64,000 bases of DNA, taken from BCD1 sp965230565. Lineage in GTDB: Bacteria > Bacteroidota > Bacteroidia > Chitinophagales > Saprospiraceae. The notes beneath the pieces are model-generated. The model did not search any database. It saw only the letters and a program-made list of their open reading frames with translations, and had not been told where the DNA came from. The stretch spans positions 1 through 64,000 of the forward strand of contig CBDDLH010000001.1 of NCBI GenBank assembly GCA_965230565.1. Direction: 5' to 3'. Of the stretch, positions 34,553 to 43,109 are shown piece after piece; within the stretch, counting starts at the first letter, position 1, and the number at the start of each line of letters is the position of its first letter. The translations under genes were made by a program, and so were the position numbers.

Positions 34553-34645
34553 CATATGACGTACCTTAGGCAATTGGAGGGATCCTGCTGTTTTAGTTTT
34601 ACTAACAGGACGTCCCTATAGGACCTAATAATCTCCAATTAGTGG
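34553..34645. repeat. Multi-hairpin element, degenerate copy (copy D)
   Basis: Left end catatgacgtaccttaggca, then a hairpin aggacgtccctataggacct region near 34606-34626. It fills the 117-nt gap between the metallo-beta-lactamase stop (34650) and the start of 33558-34532. Confidence 0.55.
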
Positions 34646-34649
34646 GGGA

Positions 34650-35405
34650 TCAATTCACCTTGCCTCCGGCAAACTTCTCTATGGTATAATCAAGTAATTC
34701 TGTGCCACCATATTTTCCGTGACCGGGAATGACTATTTTGGCATCACCGAATTTCTCTTTCACCTTTGAAACGGTATTTGACCAGTTGTCTACATCGGCA
34801 TCCCCCAGAAATCCTTTCCCGGCTCCCTCAGCTTTGATCAGGCACCCTCCAAATAACACCTGGTCGCCCGGAACATAACTCACGATGTTATCATGCGTGT
34901 GGCCACCTCCTAAATACGCATTAATTACTTTCAGTTTCCCCACCTTTAGCTCCAGGGATTCTTCAAACCCGTTCTGTGGAATGGGCACCCAACTTGTATT
35001 GGCCAGTTCAAGAGTCTTATTCAAAGCATAAGAAGGAATATTCCTGTTATGAAATGCTTCCAGACCACCCAGGCAGTCGTCGTGAAAGTGAGTCCCCACA
35101 ACGGCTTTGACCTTGCATTTCAATTCCCGCTCCACCCAATTAATCAATTCTTCCGAGCTGGCATCATCTGGCGGGGTATCCACAATTATGGCTTCTCCTT
35201 TTTGTGCCACAACCATTCCGTTGCAGGCGACTTTCCCATAAGTTTCGGTTTCCAAATAGGAAATATGATTGAAAGTGTTATCACTCAATCGTTCAATCTT
35301 CAGGGTTTCGGAATGGTAATTCTCTGCTAATTTGATCGTACTACAACCGAAAGACAAACAACTAATGAGCCACAAAAGAAAGGATATGTATTTAGAGGTG
35401 TTCAT
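34650..35405 (-). CDS. Subclass B1 metallo-beta-lactamase, lipoprotein
   Basis: 251 aa. Zinc-dependent hydrolase of beta-lactam rings. The lipoprotein signal ends at Cys21 (ISCLSFGCSTI). Zn1 ligands: His106, His108 (VGTHFHDDCLGG) and His169 (LGGGHTHDNIV). Zn2 ligands: Asp110, Cys188 (LFGGCLIKAEG) and His229 (IPGHGKYGG). The Cys ligand marks subclass B1; YLGGGHTHDN and GNxxDADVDNW-like GFLGDADVDNWSNT are characteristic of it. Length is usual for B1 enzymes. Lipid anchoring is reported for some B1 enzymes and seems likely here. No mobile-element genes flank it, so it looks resident. Substrate range cannot be inferred. Confidence 0.93.
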   Translation of the reverse strand: MNTSKYISFLLWLISCLSFGCSTIKLAENYHSETLKIERLSDNTFNHISYLETETYGKVACNGMVVAQKGEAIIVDTPPDDASSEELINWVERELKCKVKAVVGTHFHDDCLGGLEAFHNRNIPSYALNKTLELANTSWVPIPQNGFEESLELKVGKLKVINAYLGGGHTHDNIVSYVPGDQVLFGGCLIKAEGAGKGFLGDADVDNWSNTVSKVKEKFGDAKIVIPGHGKYGGTELLDYTIEKFAGGKVN

Positions 35406-35438
35406 GATTTAGATTTTATTTTTCAAATCTCTTAAAAT

Positions 35439-36362
35439 TTACCCAATTACCCGCAAAACAACATTCCCCCTTTTACGCCCCTGATCCACATACCTGTGCG
35501 CTTCCACAACTTCGTCCAGGGAATAAACCCTGTCGATTACCGGTTTTAATTTTTCCTTTTCGATCAAATCTTTAATGAACCACAAATCCTTGGACACTAT
35601 TTTCGGAACACCGTTATTATTCACAAAAACACCGCCTTTCTTGAGTATGCTTTTGCATTTGGAAGCTTTGGATTTCATGACTGCATCGTAAACAATGTCA
35701 TATTTTTCCTGACTTTGGGTAAAGTCTTCTTTAGTGTAGTCAATAGTTTTATCCGCTCCGAGGGATTTTACCAATTCAAAATTCTTTCCACTACAAACTG
35801 CAGTCACTTCTGCTCCATGGTATTTGGCCATTTGGATAGCAAAAGTCCCCAGGCTTCCGGAGGCTCCATTGATCAGTATTTTCTGCCCTTTGTCAATTTT
35901 TGCCTTTTGCAAATTTTTCAAAGCCGTAAGGGCTCCGGCGGGAACAGTTGCCGCTTCTTCGAAGGTCAAGTTGTTGGGTTTAATAACCGCCTGTCCTTTC
36001 TTTTCCTGGCTACCTTCTTTTACCTTTTCAGGAATACAGATATATTCGGCATTCCCGCCCAGGGTAAAACCTGTCAGGGCAAATATTTCGTCGCCTTTTT
36101 TGAACGTAGTAACCTCTTTACCAACTTCTTCAATGATACCGGAAACTTCCAGTCCGGGAATCAGGTTTTTCTTTGGTTTAAACAATCCGAACACCAGCCT
36201 CACCAGAAACGGATCGGCTCTTCTGATACGGGTATCGCCGATGTGCACGGTGGCAGCATGTATCTTTATCAGCACTTCATTATCCTTGGGCTGAGGTTTC
36301 TTAATTTCTTTGATTTGAAGGACTTCCGGTGGGCCGTAGTTGGTGTAGATGACTGCTTTCAT
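35439..36362 (-). CDS. MDR-family NAD(P)H quinone oxidoreductase / zinc-independent alcohol dehydrogenase
   Basis: 307 aa, cytoplasmic. GroES-like N-terminal domain (MKAVIYTNYGPPEVLQIKEI, PGLEVSGIIEEVGKEVTTFK) and a Rossmann domain with the nucleotide motif ILINGASGSLGTFAIQMAK (about 160-178). The catalytic-zinc Cys/His pair of alcohol dehydrogenases is not visible, which fits quinone-oxidoreductase-type MDR enzymes. The end VEAHRYVDQGRKRGNVVLRV is typical. It precedes the metallo-beta-lactamase by 33 nt on the same strand and may share its transcript. Confidence 0.92.
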   Translation of the reverse strand: MKAVIYTNYGPPEVLQIKEIKKPQPKDNEVLIKIHAATVHIGDTRIRRADPFLVRLVFGLFKPKKNLIPGLEVSGIIEEVGKEVTTFKKGDEIFALTGFTLGGNAEYICIPEKVKEGSQEKKGQAVIKPNNLTFEEAATVPAGALTALKNLQKAKIDKGQKILINGASGSLGTFAIQMAKYHGAEVTAVCSGKNFELVKSLGADKTIDYTKEDFTQSQEKYDIVYDAVMKSKASKCKSILKKGGVFVNNNGVPKIVSKDLWFIKDLIEKEKLKPVIDRVYSLDEVVEAHRYVDQGRKRGNVVLRVIG

Positions 36363-36383
36363 TTTTTATTGATTTGAAAAATT

Positions 36384-37121
36384 TCATTGTTCAAGATCAT
36401 CTGTTGAATAAACCATCAGTTTTATTATACACCTTTGATCAGATCGGTTGAATACAGTGACCCAATATCTATTTCCTTTAGTTCCTATCAATGGAATTTC
36501 GCCATTTGGGTAATCTTTTAAACGGACGAGTTTGGTATCATATTCAAGGTCTATTTCACAATCAATTGGTTTATGAATCTTGACCACTGAACCAGCATAA
36601 AACGGTCTTTCAAGCCTTGCTTTTTCATTGGCTTCAAGAAATAAGCCGGTATTAAACACTTGCCTTTCTACACTACCAGGTTTACTATCCTGCACAGGTT
36701 GATTTTGCTCAATTGGTGGAAAAGAAGATTTATTTGAAGATCTTGAGTTATTATAATTGATAAACCAAATCGCTAAATAAAAAATAACGAAGAGTATTGC
36801 AATAGCCGCAATGGATTGAAGCAGCAACTTTTTAATCTTTGCCGTACCAGCAGGAGGGGTATTTCCATTTTTTGACATCTCAGATTTGCCCAGGTCATCA
36901 ATGAAGTTGATCAAGGCATAAGCTATGGCATTTAATTCAGCATTATCCGTTGAGACACCCAATCTTTCATTCCTCTTAAAGTTTTCTAACCTTCGCTTTA
37001 ACAGGACTATTTCATTTTTGCGATTCTCCGGAACGTTTTCACTTTTCTCCAATTGCGAAAGGGCCTGTTCAACCTTATTTTCACCGATGAGTTTTTTGAT
37101 CTCTTTTAAAGTCATAAACAA
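36384..37121 (-). CDS. EAD11-like domain on a membrane anchor with an extracytoplasmic beta domain
   Basis: 245 aa. Residues 4-78 (TLKEIKKLIGENKVEQALSQ, EIVLLKRRLENFKRNERLGV, LNAIAYALINFIDDLG) match the pattern of Effector-Associated Domain 11. EADs are small helical adaptor domains found in bacterial NLR-like, CHAT/caspase and TIR conflict systems, where they recruit effectors by like-with-like contacts. A TM helix (about 99-122, LLLQSIAAIAILFVIFYLAI) follows, then a linker and a beta-rich domain (NGEIPLIGTKGNRYWVTVFN, RCIIKLMVYSTDDLEQ). Topology predicts EAD in the cytoplasm and the beta domain outside. No partner with a matching EAD is seen in the window. The domain call is by eye. Confidence 0.6.
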   Translation of the reverse strand: MFMTLKEIKKLIGENKVEQALSQLEKSENVPENRKNEIVLLKRRLENFKRNERLGVSTDNAELNAIAYALINFIDDLGKSEMSKNGNTPPAGTAKIKKLLLQSIAAIAILFVIFYLAIWFINYNNSRSSNKSSFPPIEQNQPVQDSKPGSVERQVFNTGLFLEANEKARLERPFYAGSVVKIHKPIDCEIDLEYDTKLVRLKDYPNGEIPLIGTKGNRYWVTVFNRSDQRCIIKLMVYSTDDLEQ

Positions 37122-37237
37122 AGATTGAATTTAGTGATGAACAGATAAGAGGTACTCTCTCCTTCCAAAAATACTCAAAATTCCATTCAAATGACCTAAA
37201 AAAGAAGATCAGTGTAATACCAACTTATTTAAAATAT

Positions 37238-37738
37238 TCACTCCTCCAGCTTAAACTCTACCGGAACATTGAATAAAACATTCACCGGTCTATACCGTGA
37301 ACTTGTTGGAGTCCACTTGAGGTTCATATCCTCCATTAATTTGATCACTCTGACGGCTTCTTCTCCGCAACCGTAACCTATATCTTTGATCAATTTCACG
37401 TCCCCGGTACTTCCGTCTTTATACACCACAAAGGATAAAAAGACCGTTCCTTCTATCTTATGAACTCGGGCGGAATCGGGATATTCCAGGTGCTTTTGAA
37501 TGAATTCAAGCAGCTTCTTATCGGCACATTCCTTTTTCTCTTTCCGGGTGCCAGCCATATCTTCACACCCAGGGAACCTAGGCCATTCAGGAACCACACT
37601 ATAGACCTTTTCCTCTTTAGGAGGGGGTGGAGGTGGTGGTGGAGGAGGCGGGGGGATATGCTTTGGCTCTTGTGCAAAAAGAAGGGATCCTTGAAGCAGA
37701 AAACCAAGAAGCAGCCAATATTTGAGCGTAGTATTCAT
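37238..37738 (-). CDS. Secreted TonB C-terminal-domain protein
   Basis: 166 aa. The signal peptide is MNTTLKYWLLLGFLLQGSLL ending FAQ, and it replaces the usual TM anchor of TonB. A run of 12 prolines (residues 30-41) is followed by a TonB-C-like domain: YPDSARVHKIEGTVFLSFVV, YKDGSTGDVKLIKDIGYGCG and PVNVLFNVPVEFKLEE. The domain has a pair of Cys (GCEDMAGTRKEKKECADKK) that is common in Bacteroidota TonB-C proteins with the PxFPGCE motif. Probably a periplasmic energy-transducer-like protein; without a membrane anchor its role is unclear. Confidence 0.8.
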   Translation of the reverse strand: MNTTLKYWLLLGFLLQGSLLFAQEPKHIPPPPPPPPPPPPKEEKVYSVVPEWPRFPGCEDMAGTRKEKKECADKKLLEFIQKHLEYPDSARVHKIEGTVFLSFVVYKDGSTGDVKLIKDIGYGCGEEAVRVIKLMEDMNLKWTPTSSRYRPVNVLFNVPVEFKLEE

Positions 37739-37768
37739 TTTTTTGGGTTTTCGATTTTTGAAAGGTTT

Positions 37769-38089
37769 TTAATCATTCTGCAGCCAATTTACGGCATCTC
37801 GTTCAGAAGTAAAAAACCTGAGTCTCAATTTATCTTCGCTTTCGTTTTTATATTCCGGTGGATGCACCATCGCTATTCCTTCGAATTCCAATAAGACCTG
37901 TTTTATAGCCTCCAATTGTTCCCTGCAATATTTGATAACTTCAATGGATTCAAATTCGTGATCGCCGAAATTGATCAGCAAATATTTAAGTTTTTTATTG
38001 TTGAGGATTTGGGTGATCAGCATCTTTACCTCCTGACGGGTAATCGGGTTTTTTAGGGTTATTTTGAAAATGGGAATTACGTCTTTCAT
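37769..38089 (-). CDS. Small cytoplasmic protein, STAS-like pattern, function unknown
   Basis: 106 aa, no signal peptide. Alternating helix and strand (EVKMLITQILNNKKLKYLLI, IEVIKYCREQLEAIKQVLLE, EGIAMVHPPEYKNES, RLRFFTSERDAVNWLQND). The final phrase (FxTxxxAxxWL) is common in STAS/SpoIIAA-like and related sensor proteins of Bacteroidota, so a STAS-like fold is plausible but unproven. Not part of an obvious operon; a complete repeat element lies just upstream. Confidence 0.5.
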   Translation of the reverse strand: MKDVIPIFKITLKNPITRQEVKMLITQILNNKKLKYLLINFGDHEFESIEVIKYCREQLEAIKQVLLEFEGIAMVHPPEYKNESEDKLRLRFFTSERDAVNWLQND

Positions 38090-38122
38090 TCTTCCTAATT
38101 CATATAAACAATGGTATTAAAT

Positions 38123-38306
38123 CATATGCCGTGCCTACAGCACTTGGTTTTTCTTTTTCCTGTGACATGGCACGTTGTGCCATGCTAAGGATATGTCGTC
38201 GCTATGCGACTTGTTCCAACAGTTTATGCATTCAAGTCCCAGTGGGACGTCTTATCGGTGGCATCAAGCAAGAAGGATGGTTCTAGTGACGTAAGTACGA
38301 CATATG
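38123..38306. repeat. Multi-hairpin element, complete copy (copy E)
   Basis: Complete 184-nt copy beginning and ending with CATATG. Left end gccgtgcctacagcacttgg; hairpin 1 at 38166-38184 (CATGGCAC-GTT-GTGCCATG); spacer ctaaggatatgtc; hairpin 2 at 38198-38210 (GTCGC-TAT-GCGAC); ttgttccaac; hairpin 3 at 38236-38248 (GTCCC-AGT-GGGAC); then the right end gtgacgtaagtacgacatat. It lies between the methyltransferase stop (38356) and the start of 37769-38089. Confidence 0.85.
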
Positions 38307-38355
38307 CTTTATGTTTTCTCAAGACATCCCCTAATTCTAGGATTTTGCCCCAAAC

Positions 38356-39162
38356 TCATGTTCTCCTCACCCCAAAAATAACCCGATAATTATACGTCAA
38401 AATTTCATCCTCTTCTTTCCATAAAGAGTCGACTTTTTCCATAAACCTGGAAATACCAACCTCCTCCTCATTATAACCTCTTTTCAGCAATGCTTCCAGA
38501 CCTCCCTGGCTTAAAGCAATGCCTGTAAAGGTCTCTTTATTGAATGCTTCCGATTTATGAAAATAGGATTCCTTCACATAATCAAAATAATTGCTCTTCT
38601 CAACGTTTTGTATATGTCCGGATTTGCTCCATCTATGCGCAATGGGTTCAGGTAATGCTTTTGTTAGTTCATTTACCTTATCAAACAATTCTTGGTAAGC
38701 CTGCTCATATTCATACCTGACACTCGGAGGCCAAATCACATCATAGATTAAAAGCACCCCCTCCGGCTTTAAGAGTCGGTTAATTTCTTTCAAAGTGCTT
38801 ATGGGTTCCATCCAATGAAAAGATTGGGAACAGGTTATGATGTCAGCTGACTCCGCTTCAATCGGAATTTCATTGGAAAAAGCTTGCTGGTAGGTAATAT
38901 GTTTTTCTTTGGTTTCTGATCTTGCAACTGACAGCATGGCTTCACTAGGTTCCACCCCAATGATCTTTTGTCCGTATTCACTCAGTATTCTCGTTGAGAG
39001 ACCTGTTCCACATCCAAAATCTAAAATCAATTCTGCTTTTGCCTTTCCAAGGTATTGCAGACAATGGAGCAAAATTTCCCGGGGAGGTTCAGGCCTGTAT
39101 TTATTATACAATGAGACATAGTCTTTTCCGGAAAATCTATCAGCATTGAGGTTTAAATCCAT
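38356..39162 (-). CDS. Class I SAM-dependent methyltransferase
   Basis: 268 aa. The SAM-binding motif I is LILDFGCGTGLSTRILSEYG (about 43-62). Motif post-I is KIIGVEPSEAMLSVA and motif II ADIITCSQSFHWMEPI with EINRLLKPEGVLLIYD, typical of methyltransferases of the type 11 group. The N-terminal piece (FSGKDYVSLYNKYRPEPPRE) is also usual there. Substrate unknown; a small molecule is most likely. A repeat element lies on each side. Confidence 0.92.
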   Translation of the reverse strand: MDLNLNADRFSGKDYVSLYNKYRPEPPREILLHCLQYLGKAKAELILDFGCGTGLSTRILSEYGQKIIGVEPSEAMLSVARSETKEKHITYQQAFSNEIPIEAESADIITCSQSFHWMEPISTLKEINRLLKPEGVLLIYDVIWPPSVRYEYEQAYQELFDKVNELTKALPEPIAHRWSKSGHIQNVEKSNYFDYVKESYFHKSEAFNKETFTGIALSQGGLEALLKRGYNEEEVGISRFMEKVDSLWKEEDEILTYNYRVIFGVRRT

Positions 39163-39223
39163 GATTAAGGTTTTTTGTATTCATCAACCATCTTTTTCAG
39201 GCTCCAGGTCTGCTATCAGGGAA

Positions 39224-39407
39224 CTATATGGAGTACCTATGGCACTTTTTTATTGTTTCCTTTAGACATGTTACTGCGTACCATGCTAAGGATATGCTGT
39301 CGCTATGCGACATGTTCCAACAACCTCTCCATCCAAGTCCCATAGGGCTACTGTACCGGTGGCACTAAATAATTAAGATAATCCAAGTGCTGTAGTCACG
39401 AAATATG
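39224..39407. repeat. Multi-hairpin element, complete copy (copy F)
   Basis: Same length and layout as copy E. Left end tatggagtacctatggcact; hairpin 1 at 39267-39285 (one mismatch); spacer ctaaggatatgct; hairpin 2 at 39299-39311 (GTCGC-TAT-GCGAC); gttccaac; a damaged hairpin 3; right end aagtgctgtagtcacgaaat. The rest of the 641-nt spacer 39163-39803 holds no gene I can recognise. Confidence 0.85.
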
Positions 39408-39803
39408 CCCAATTCTTTAATGCCGACCATGCCTTGGAAACAATATTCAGAAGTTTTCCCAATTTAAACAGCCTTCACAAAATAAAAACCCATAATAAAC
39501 CATTATTAAGTATGAAGCAAAGTTTTAATGTTTCAACTCAAAAAGAAGCTGTTTGAATTTAACCCTTCGGTTTTGTTATGCCCCTTTTTCAGCCACTCTG
39601 CGTTACAAAAATCCTCATTTAGCTCTGCTAGACTCCGGTTTTTGTGCCTTGATTGACTAAAAAATGACCTATACCAAATTCCAAAAGTCAAATTTAAACA
39701 GCTTCTGACTTATTAGGCCCCTCCTAAACTTTCCCCACATTTTTGCTTCATTCCCCGGTTATACAGCCCAAGCTTTTATTTCATTCATAATAGTATTATC
39801 CCT

Positions 39804-41582
39804 ATGAGAATTGTATTCCTATTACCTTTATTATGCTATTCCGTTCTGTTATCTGCTCAAACCTATGATGATTACGTAGGCGGAGGTCATGATCAGGATA
39901 TCATCGTGACCACGAGCAGTGATTTCCAGCCCGATGGTTGGGAAGAAGTAGCAGAAGGAACAAACACACTTGCCATTACCGGGCTGACCGGTAAATTGAT
40001 CGATGCAGGCCGCTTCCTCGCACAGGCGACGATGGGGGCCGACAAAATCACTATTGCAGAGGTGGCAAAAACGGACTTTGAAGATTGGCTAGACCAGCAG
40101 TTTGCTTTGCCGCAAACGTATGTACGACCACTCATTCAGGAAATTTACGACACCACCTTCCAACGCTTTTTGGCGGCGGGTGGAGACACGCTGGATTTTC
40201 CTGAAAGACCCAACAACCGCCATTTTGACTATGCCTGGTGGCAGGTCAACATGACCAATGACGACCTTTTGCGACAAAGAATTGCCTTTGCCCTGAGCGA
40301 GATCTTCGTCATTTCCTTTAATTCACGACTGGACAGGTACGGTGAAGGTGTGGCTAGTTATTACGACATGCTCGCCGAAAATGCCTTTGGAAATTTCAAA
40401 GACCTCATGCTCGATGTAACTTTACATCCCTGTATGGGCTTTTATCTGACCCACCTGAACAATCCAAAATCAAATCCGGCGCAATACATTCATCCCGATG
40501 AAAATTTTGCCAGGGAAATGATGCAGCTTTTCACTATCGGATTGTACGAACTCAATCAGGACGGTACCCGCCAGCAAGACAATCAAGGCAATGACATTCC
40601 CACCTATGACAATGATGACATTAAGGAATTTGCCAAAATTTATACGGGCCTCGCGGGTGGAACCACGATCCAATTACCAGACACCATTATCGAACCGGCC
40701 TTTGGAAGAGGTATCAACACCATCGACATGGGAGAACCCATGGCTATGTTTGAGGACTACCACGAAGAAGGTCCCAAATACCTGCTCAACGGTTATGTCG
40801 TTCCATCAGGACAAACAGGTATGGAGGATGTAGAAGATGCCATAGATCATCTGTTCAATCATCAAAATGTTGGCCCTTTTATTGGCCAGCAACTGATTCA
40901 GCGACTGGTAAAATCAAATCCATCTCCGGCATATGTTTCCCGGGTCGCGGAGGCCTTTAATGATAATGGCTCCGGCGTAAGAGGGGACATGAAAGCAGTC
41001 ATCAAGGCCGTTTTGCTGGATGAGGAAGCGCGTACCTGCGAATGGTACGAAGATCCCGTCCAGGGAAAACTCAAGGAGCCTATCATCCGGTACACACATT
41101 TTGCGAGGGCCGTCGGAGGCATTAGCGAGGACGGAAAATTCTGGAACTACGGATATGATTACAACGACGATGCCGGACAACATCCAATGTACTCGCCCTC
41201 TGTTTTCAACTTTTACTGGCCCGACTTCCAGCCTATTGGTCCAATTGCCAACCAAGGTTTGGTTGCACCGGAATTTCAATCCTATAACTCAAGGACCAGC
41301 ATCGGTTTTGTGAATTTTGTCAACCAGTGGGCCGTCAATGAATCCTTAATGGGGTCATCCGATGACCTTGTACTCACCGATCTGGATCACCTGTTTACCA
41401 ATGCAGAGGATACAGAAGCGCTCATTAATGACCTTGACATTTTGTTGATGAATGGCATGCTGAAAGACGATACCCGGCAGATCATCACATCCATTGTCGA
41501 CCCTATGGAGGACATGATCGAGAAGACGAAGTTGACTATCTACCTGATGGTGATCAGTGCAGATTATACCATTTTGAAGTAG
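39804..41582 (+). CDS. DUF1800-family secreted protein
   Basis: 592 aa. Signal peptide MRIVFLLPLLCYSVLLSA. The DUF1800 domain starts at about residue 65 (AGRFLAQATMGADKITIAEV). Typical segments follow: WWQVNMTNDDLLRQRIAFAL, SEIFVISFNSRLDRYGEGVA, DENFAREMMQLFTIGLYELN and NHQNVGPFIGQQLIQRLVKS. The family is unstudied but nearly always lies next to a DUF1501 gene, as here (41651). The products are probably periplasmic or surface proteins acting together. First gene of the only plus-strand group in the middle of the window. Confidence 0.92.
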   Translation: MRIVFLLPLLCYSVLLSAQTYDDYVGGGHDQDIIVTTSSDFQPDGWEEVAEGTNTLAITGLTGKLIDAGRFLAQATMGADKITIAEVAKTDFEDWLDQQFALPQTYVRPLIQEIYDTTFQRFLAAGGDTLDFPERPNNRHFDYAWWQVNMTNDDLLRQRIAFALSEIFVISFNSRLDRYGEGVASYYDMLAENAFGNFKDLMLDVTLHPCMGFYLTHLNNPKSNPAQYIHPDENFAREMMQLFTIGLYELNQDGTRQQDNQGNDIPTYDNDDIKEFAKIYTGLAGGTTIQLPDTIIEPAFGRGINTIDMGEPMAMFEDYHEEGPKYLLNGYVVPSGQTGMEDVEDAIDHLFNHQNVGPFIGQQLIQRLVKSNPSPAYVSRVAEAFNDNGSGVRGDMKAVIKAVLLDEEARTCEWYEDPVQGKLKEPIIRYTHFARAVGGISEDGKFWNYGYDYNDDAGQHPMYSPSVFNFYWPDFQPIGPIANQGLVAPEFQSYNSRTSIGFVNFVNQWAVNESLMGSSDDLVLTDLDHLFTNAEDTEALINDLDILLMNGMLKDDTRQIITSIVDPMEDMIEKTKLTIYLMVISADYTILK

Positions 41583-41650
41583 GAGAAAAGGAAAAGACTG
41601 GAAAAGTTGCCTTCATTTTAAAACATTGAAAAACACTAAAACATCCTCTA

Positions 41651-43051
41651 ATGAAAAATTACTCACGTAGAAAATTTATAAGAGAATTTGGATTGGGAGC
41701 ACTGGGTATTACTACCGCCTCATCCATTACTCAACTCAAAGCCATAAATGCTGCTTATCTCAACAATACGGCCAATACTTTTAATAACGATTATAAGGCC
41801 ATAGTTTGCTTTTTCCTCAATGGTGGAAATGACTCTTTCAACATGGTCGTTCCCCGCGGGAATCCGGAATACGACGAATATGCAGTTACCCGATCAGACC
41901 TGGCCATCTCCCAAAATGAATTGCTGCCGATTACACCTGTGACCAGTGATGGCAAACAATATGGTTTGAATCCAGCGATGACTCACATCCACCAATTGTT
42001 CAACACCGGCAAGGTATCTTTTATCAATAATGTTGGACCGTTGATTGAGCCAACGACGAAGATCACTTATCAAAACAATAGTTCTCCTATCCCATTGGGA
42101 TTATTCTCTCACTCGGATCAGTTGAAGAATTGCCAAACAGGTTTACCGCATGTCAGAACGCATTTCGGCTGGGGTGGAAAAATGGCGGACATGCTGAATG
42201 ATATGAATATGAATCAGAATGTGTCGATGAATATTTCCCTGTCAGGCACCAATATCTTTCAATACGGTCAGACTTTGGTAGAATTTGCCATCGATCCTTA
42301 TGACGGAAGTCCCGGAATTGACGGGTATGATCCATTGGCATCTGGATTTAATGCCAAAAGAACCGAAGGGATCGACCTCCTGCTCGGAGTAGACCATCCT
42401 GACATGTACAAAAAAACATATACCGACATCCTGAAAAGAAGCCTCGACGGAAGTATCGAATTCCGGGCAGCAATGGACCAGATTGGCACTTTGAACACCT
42501 TCTTTTCTGATAACCGGATCTCTCAAAGCTTCAAGCGGATTACGGAAGTGATCATGGCCCGTGATATCCTTGGTTTCAAACGCCAGATATTTTTCGTTCA
42601 GATGGGTGGCTGGGATATGCACGGAGAGTTGATTGATTCACATGAAAGGAATCTGACAGTTGTTGATAATGCCATGAATGAATTTGTGAATGGCCTGGAG
42701 GAAATAGGCATGTTTGATGCTGTGACGACCTTTACCATTTCGGATTTCGGAAGGACACTTACCTCCAACGGTAATGGAAGTGATCACGCCTGGGGAGGTA
42801 ATGCCTTTGTTATGGGTGGCGATATTAAAGGCGGTGATATGTATGGGGCATATCCTTCGCTTGCCTTAGGTGGCAATTATGAGATCCATAATGGCGTCCT
42901 GATTCCAACAACGGCCAATGATCAATATTTTGCGGAACTGGCGCTGTGGTTTGGGGTGAGTCCCGGAGATCTGAGTACGCTGTTCCCGAATATTGGCAAC
43001 TTTTATGATACGGGGTCAGGAATGGCGCCTTTAGGGTTTATGAACCTTTAG
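41651..43051 (+). CDS. DUF1501-family protein with twin-arginine signal
   Basis: 466 aa. The Tat-type signal NYSRRKFIREFGLGALGITT means export in folded form. The DUF1501 domain (alkaline-phosphatase-superfamily-related, sulfatase-like fold) shows VCFFLNGGNDSFNMVVPRGN near the N-terminus, FFVQMGGWDMHGELIDSHER in the middle and TFTISDFGRTLTSNGNGSDH plus AWGGNAFVMGGDIKGGDMYG near the C-terminus. The Asp and His residues suggest a bound metal. 69 nt after the DUF1800 gene; the two are a functional pair by genome context. Confidence 0.93.
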   Translation: MKNYSRRKFIREFGLGALGITTASSITQLKAINAAYLNNTANTFNNDYKAIVCFFLNGGNDSFNMVVPRGNPEYDEYAVTRSDLAISQNELLPITPVTSDGKQYGLNPAMTHIHQLFNTGKVSFINNVGPLIEPTTKITYQNNSSPIPLGLFSHSDQLKNCQTGLPHVRTHFGWGGKMADMLNDMNMNQNVSMNISLSGTNIFQYGQTLVEFAIDPYDGSPGIDGYDPLASGFNAKRTEGIDLLLGVDHPDMYKKTYTDILKRSLDGSIEFRAAMDQIGTLNTFFSDNRISQSFKRITEVIMARDILGFKRQIFFVQMGGWDMHGELIDSHERNLTVVDNAMNEFVNGLEEIGMFDAVTTFTISDFGRTLTSNGNGSDHAWGGNAFVMGGDIKGGDMYGAYPSLALGGNYEIHNGVLIPTTANDQYFAELALWFGVSPGDLSTLFPNIGNFYDTGSGMAPLGFMNL

Positions 43052-43109
43052 TTTTATAAATAAAAGAATCTCAATTTAGCTTATCCGGATAAAATAAAAA
43101 ACCGGAAAA

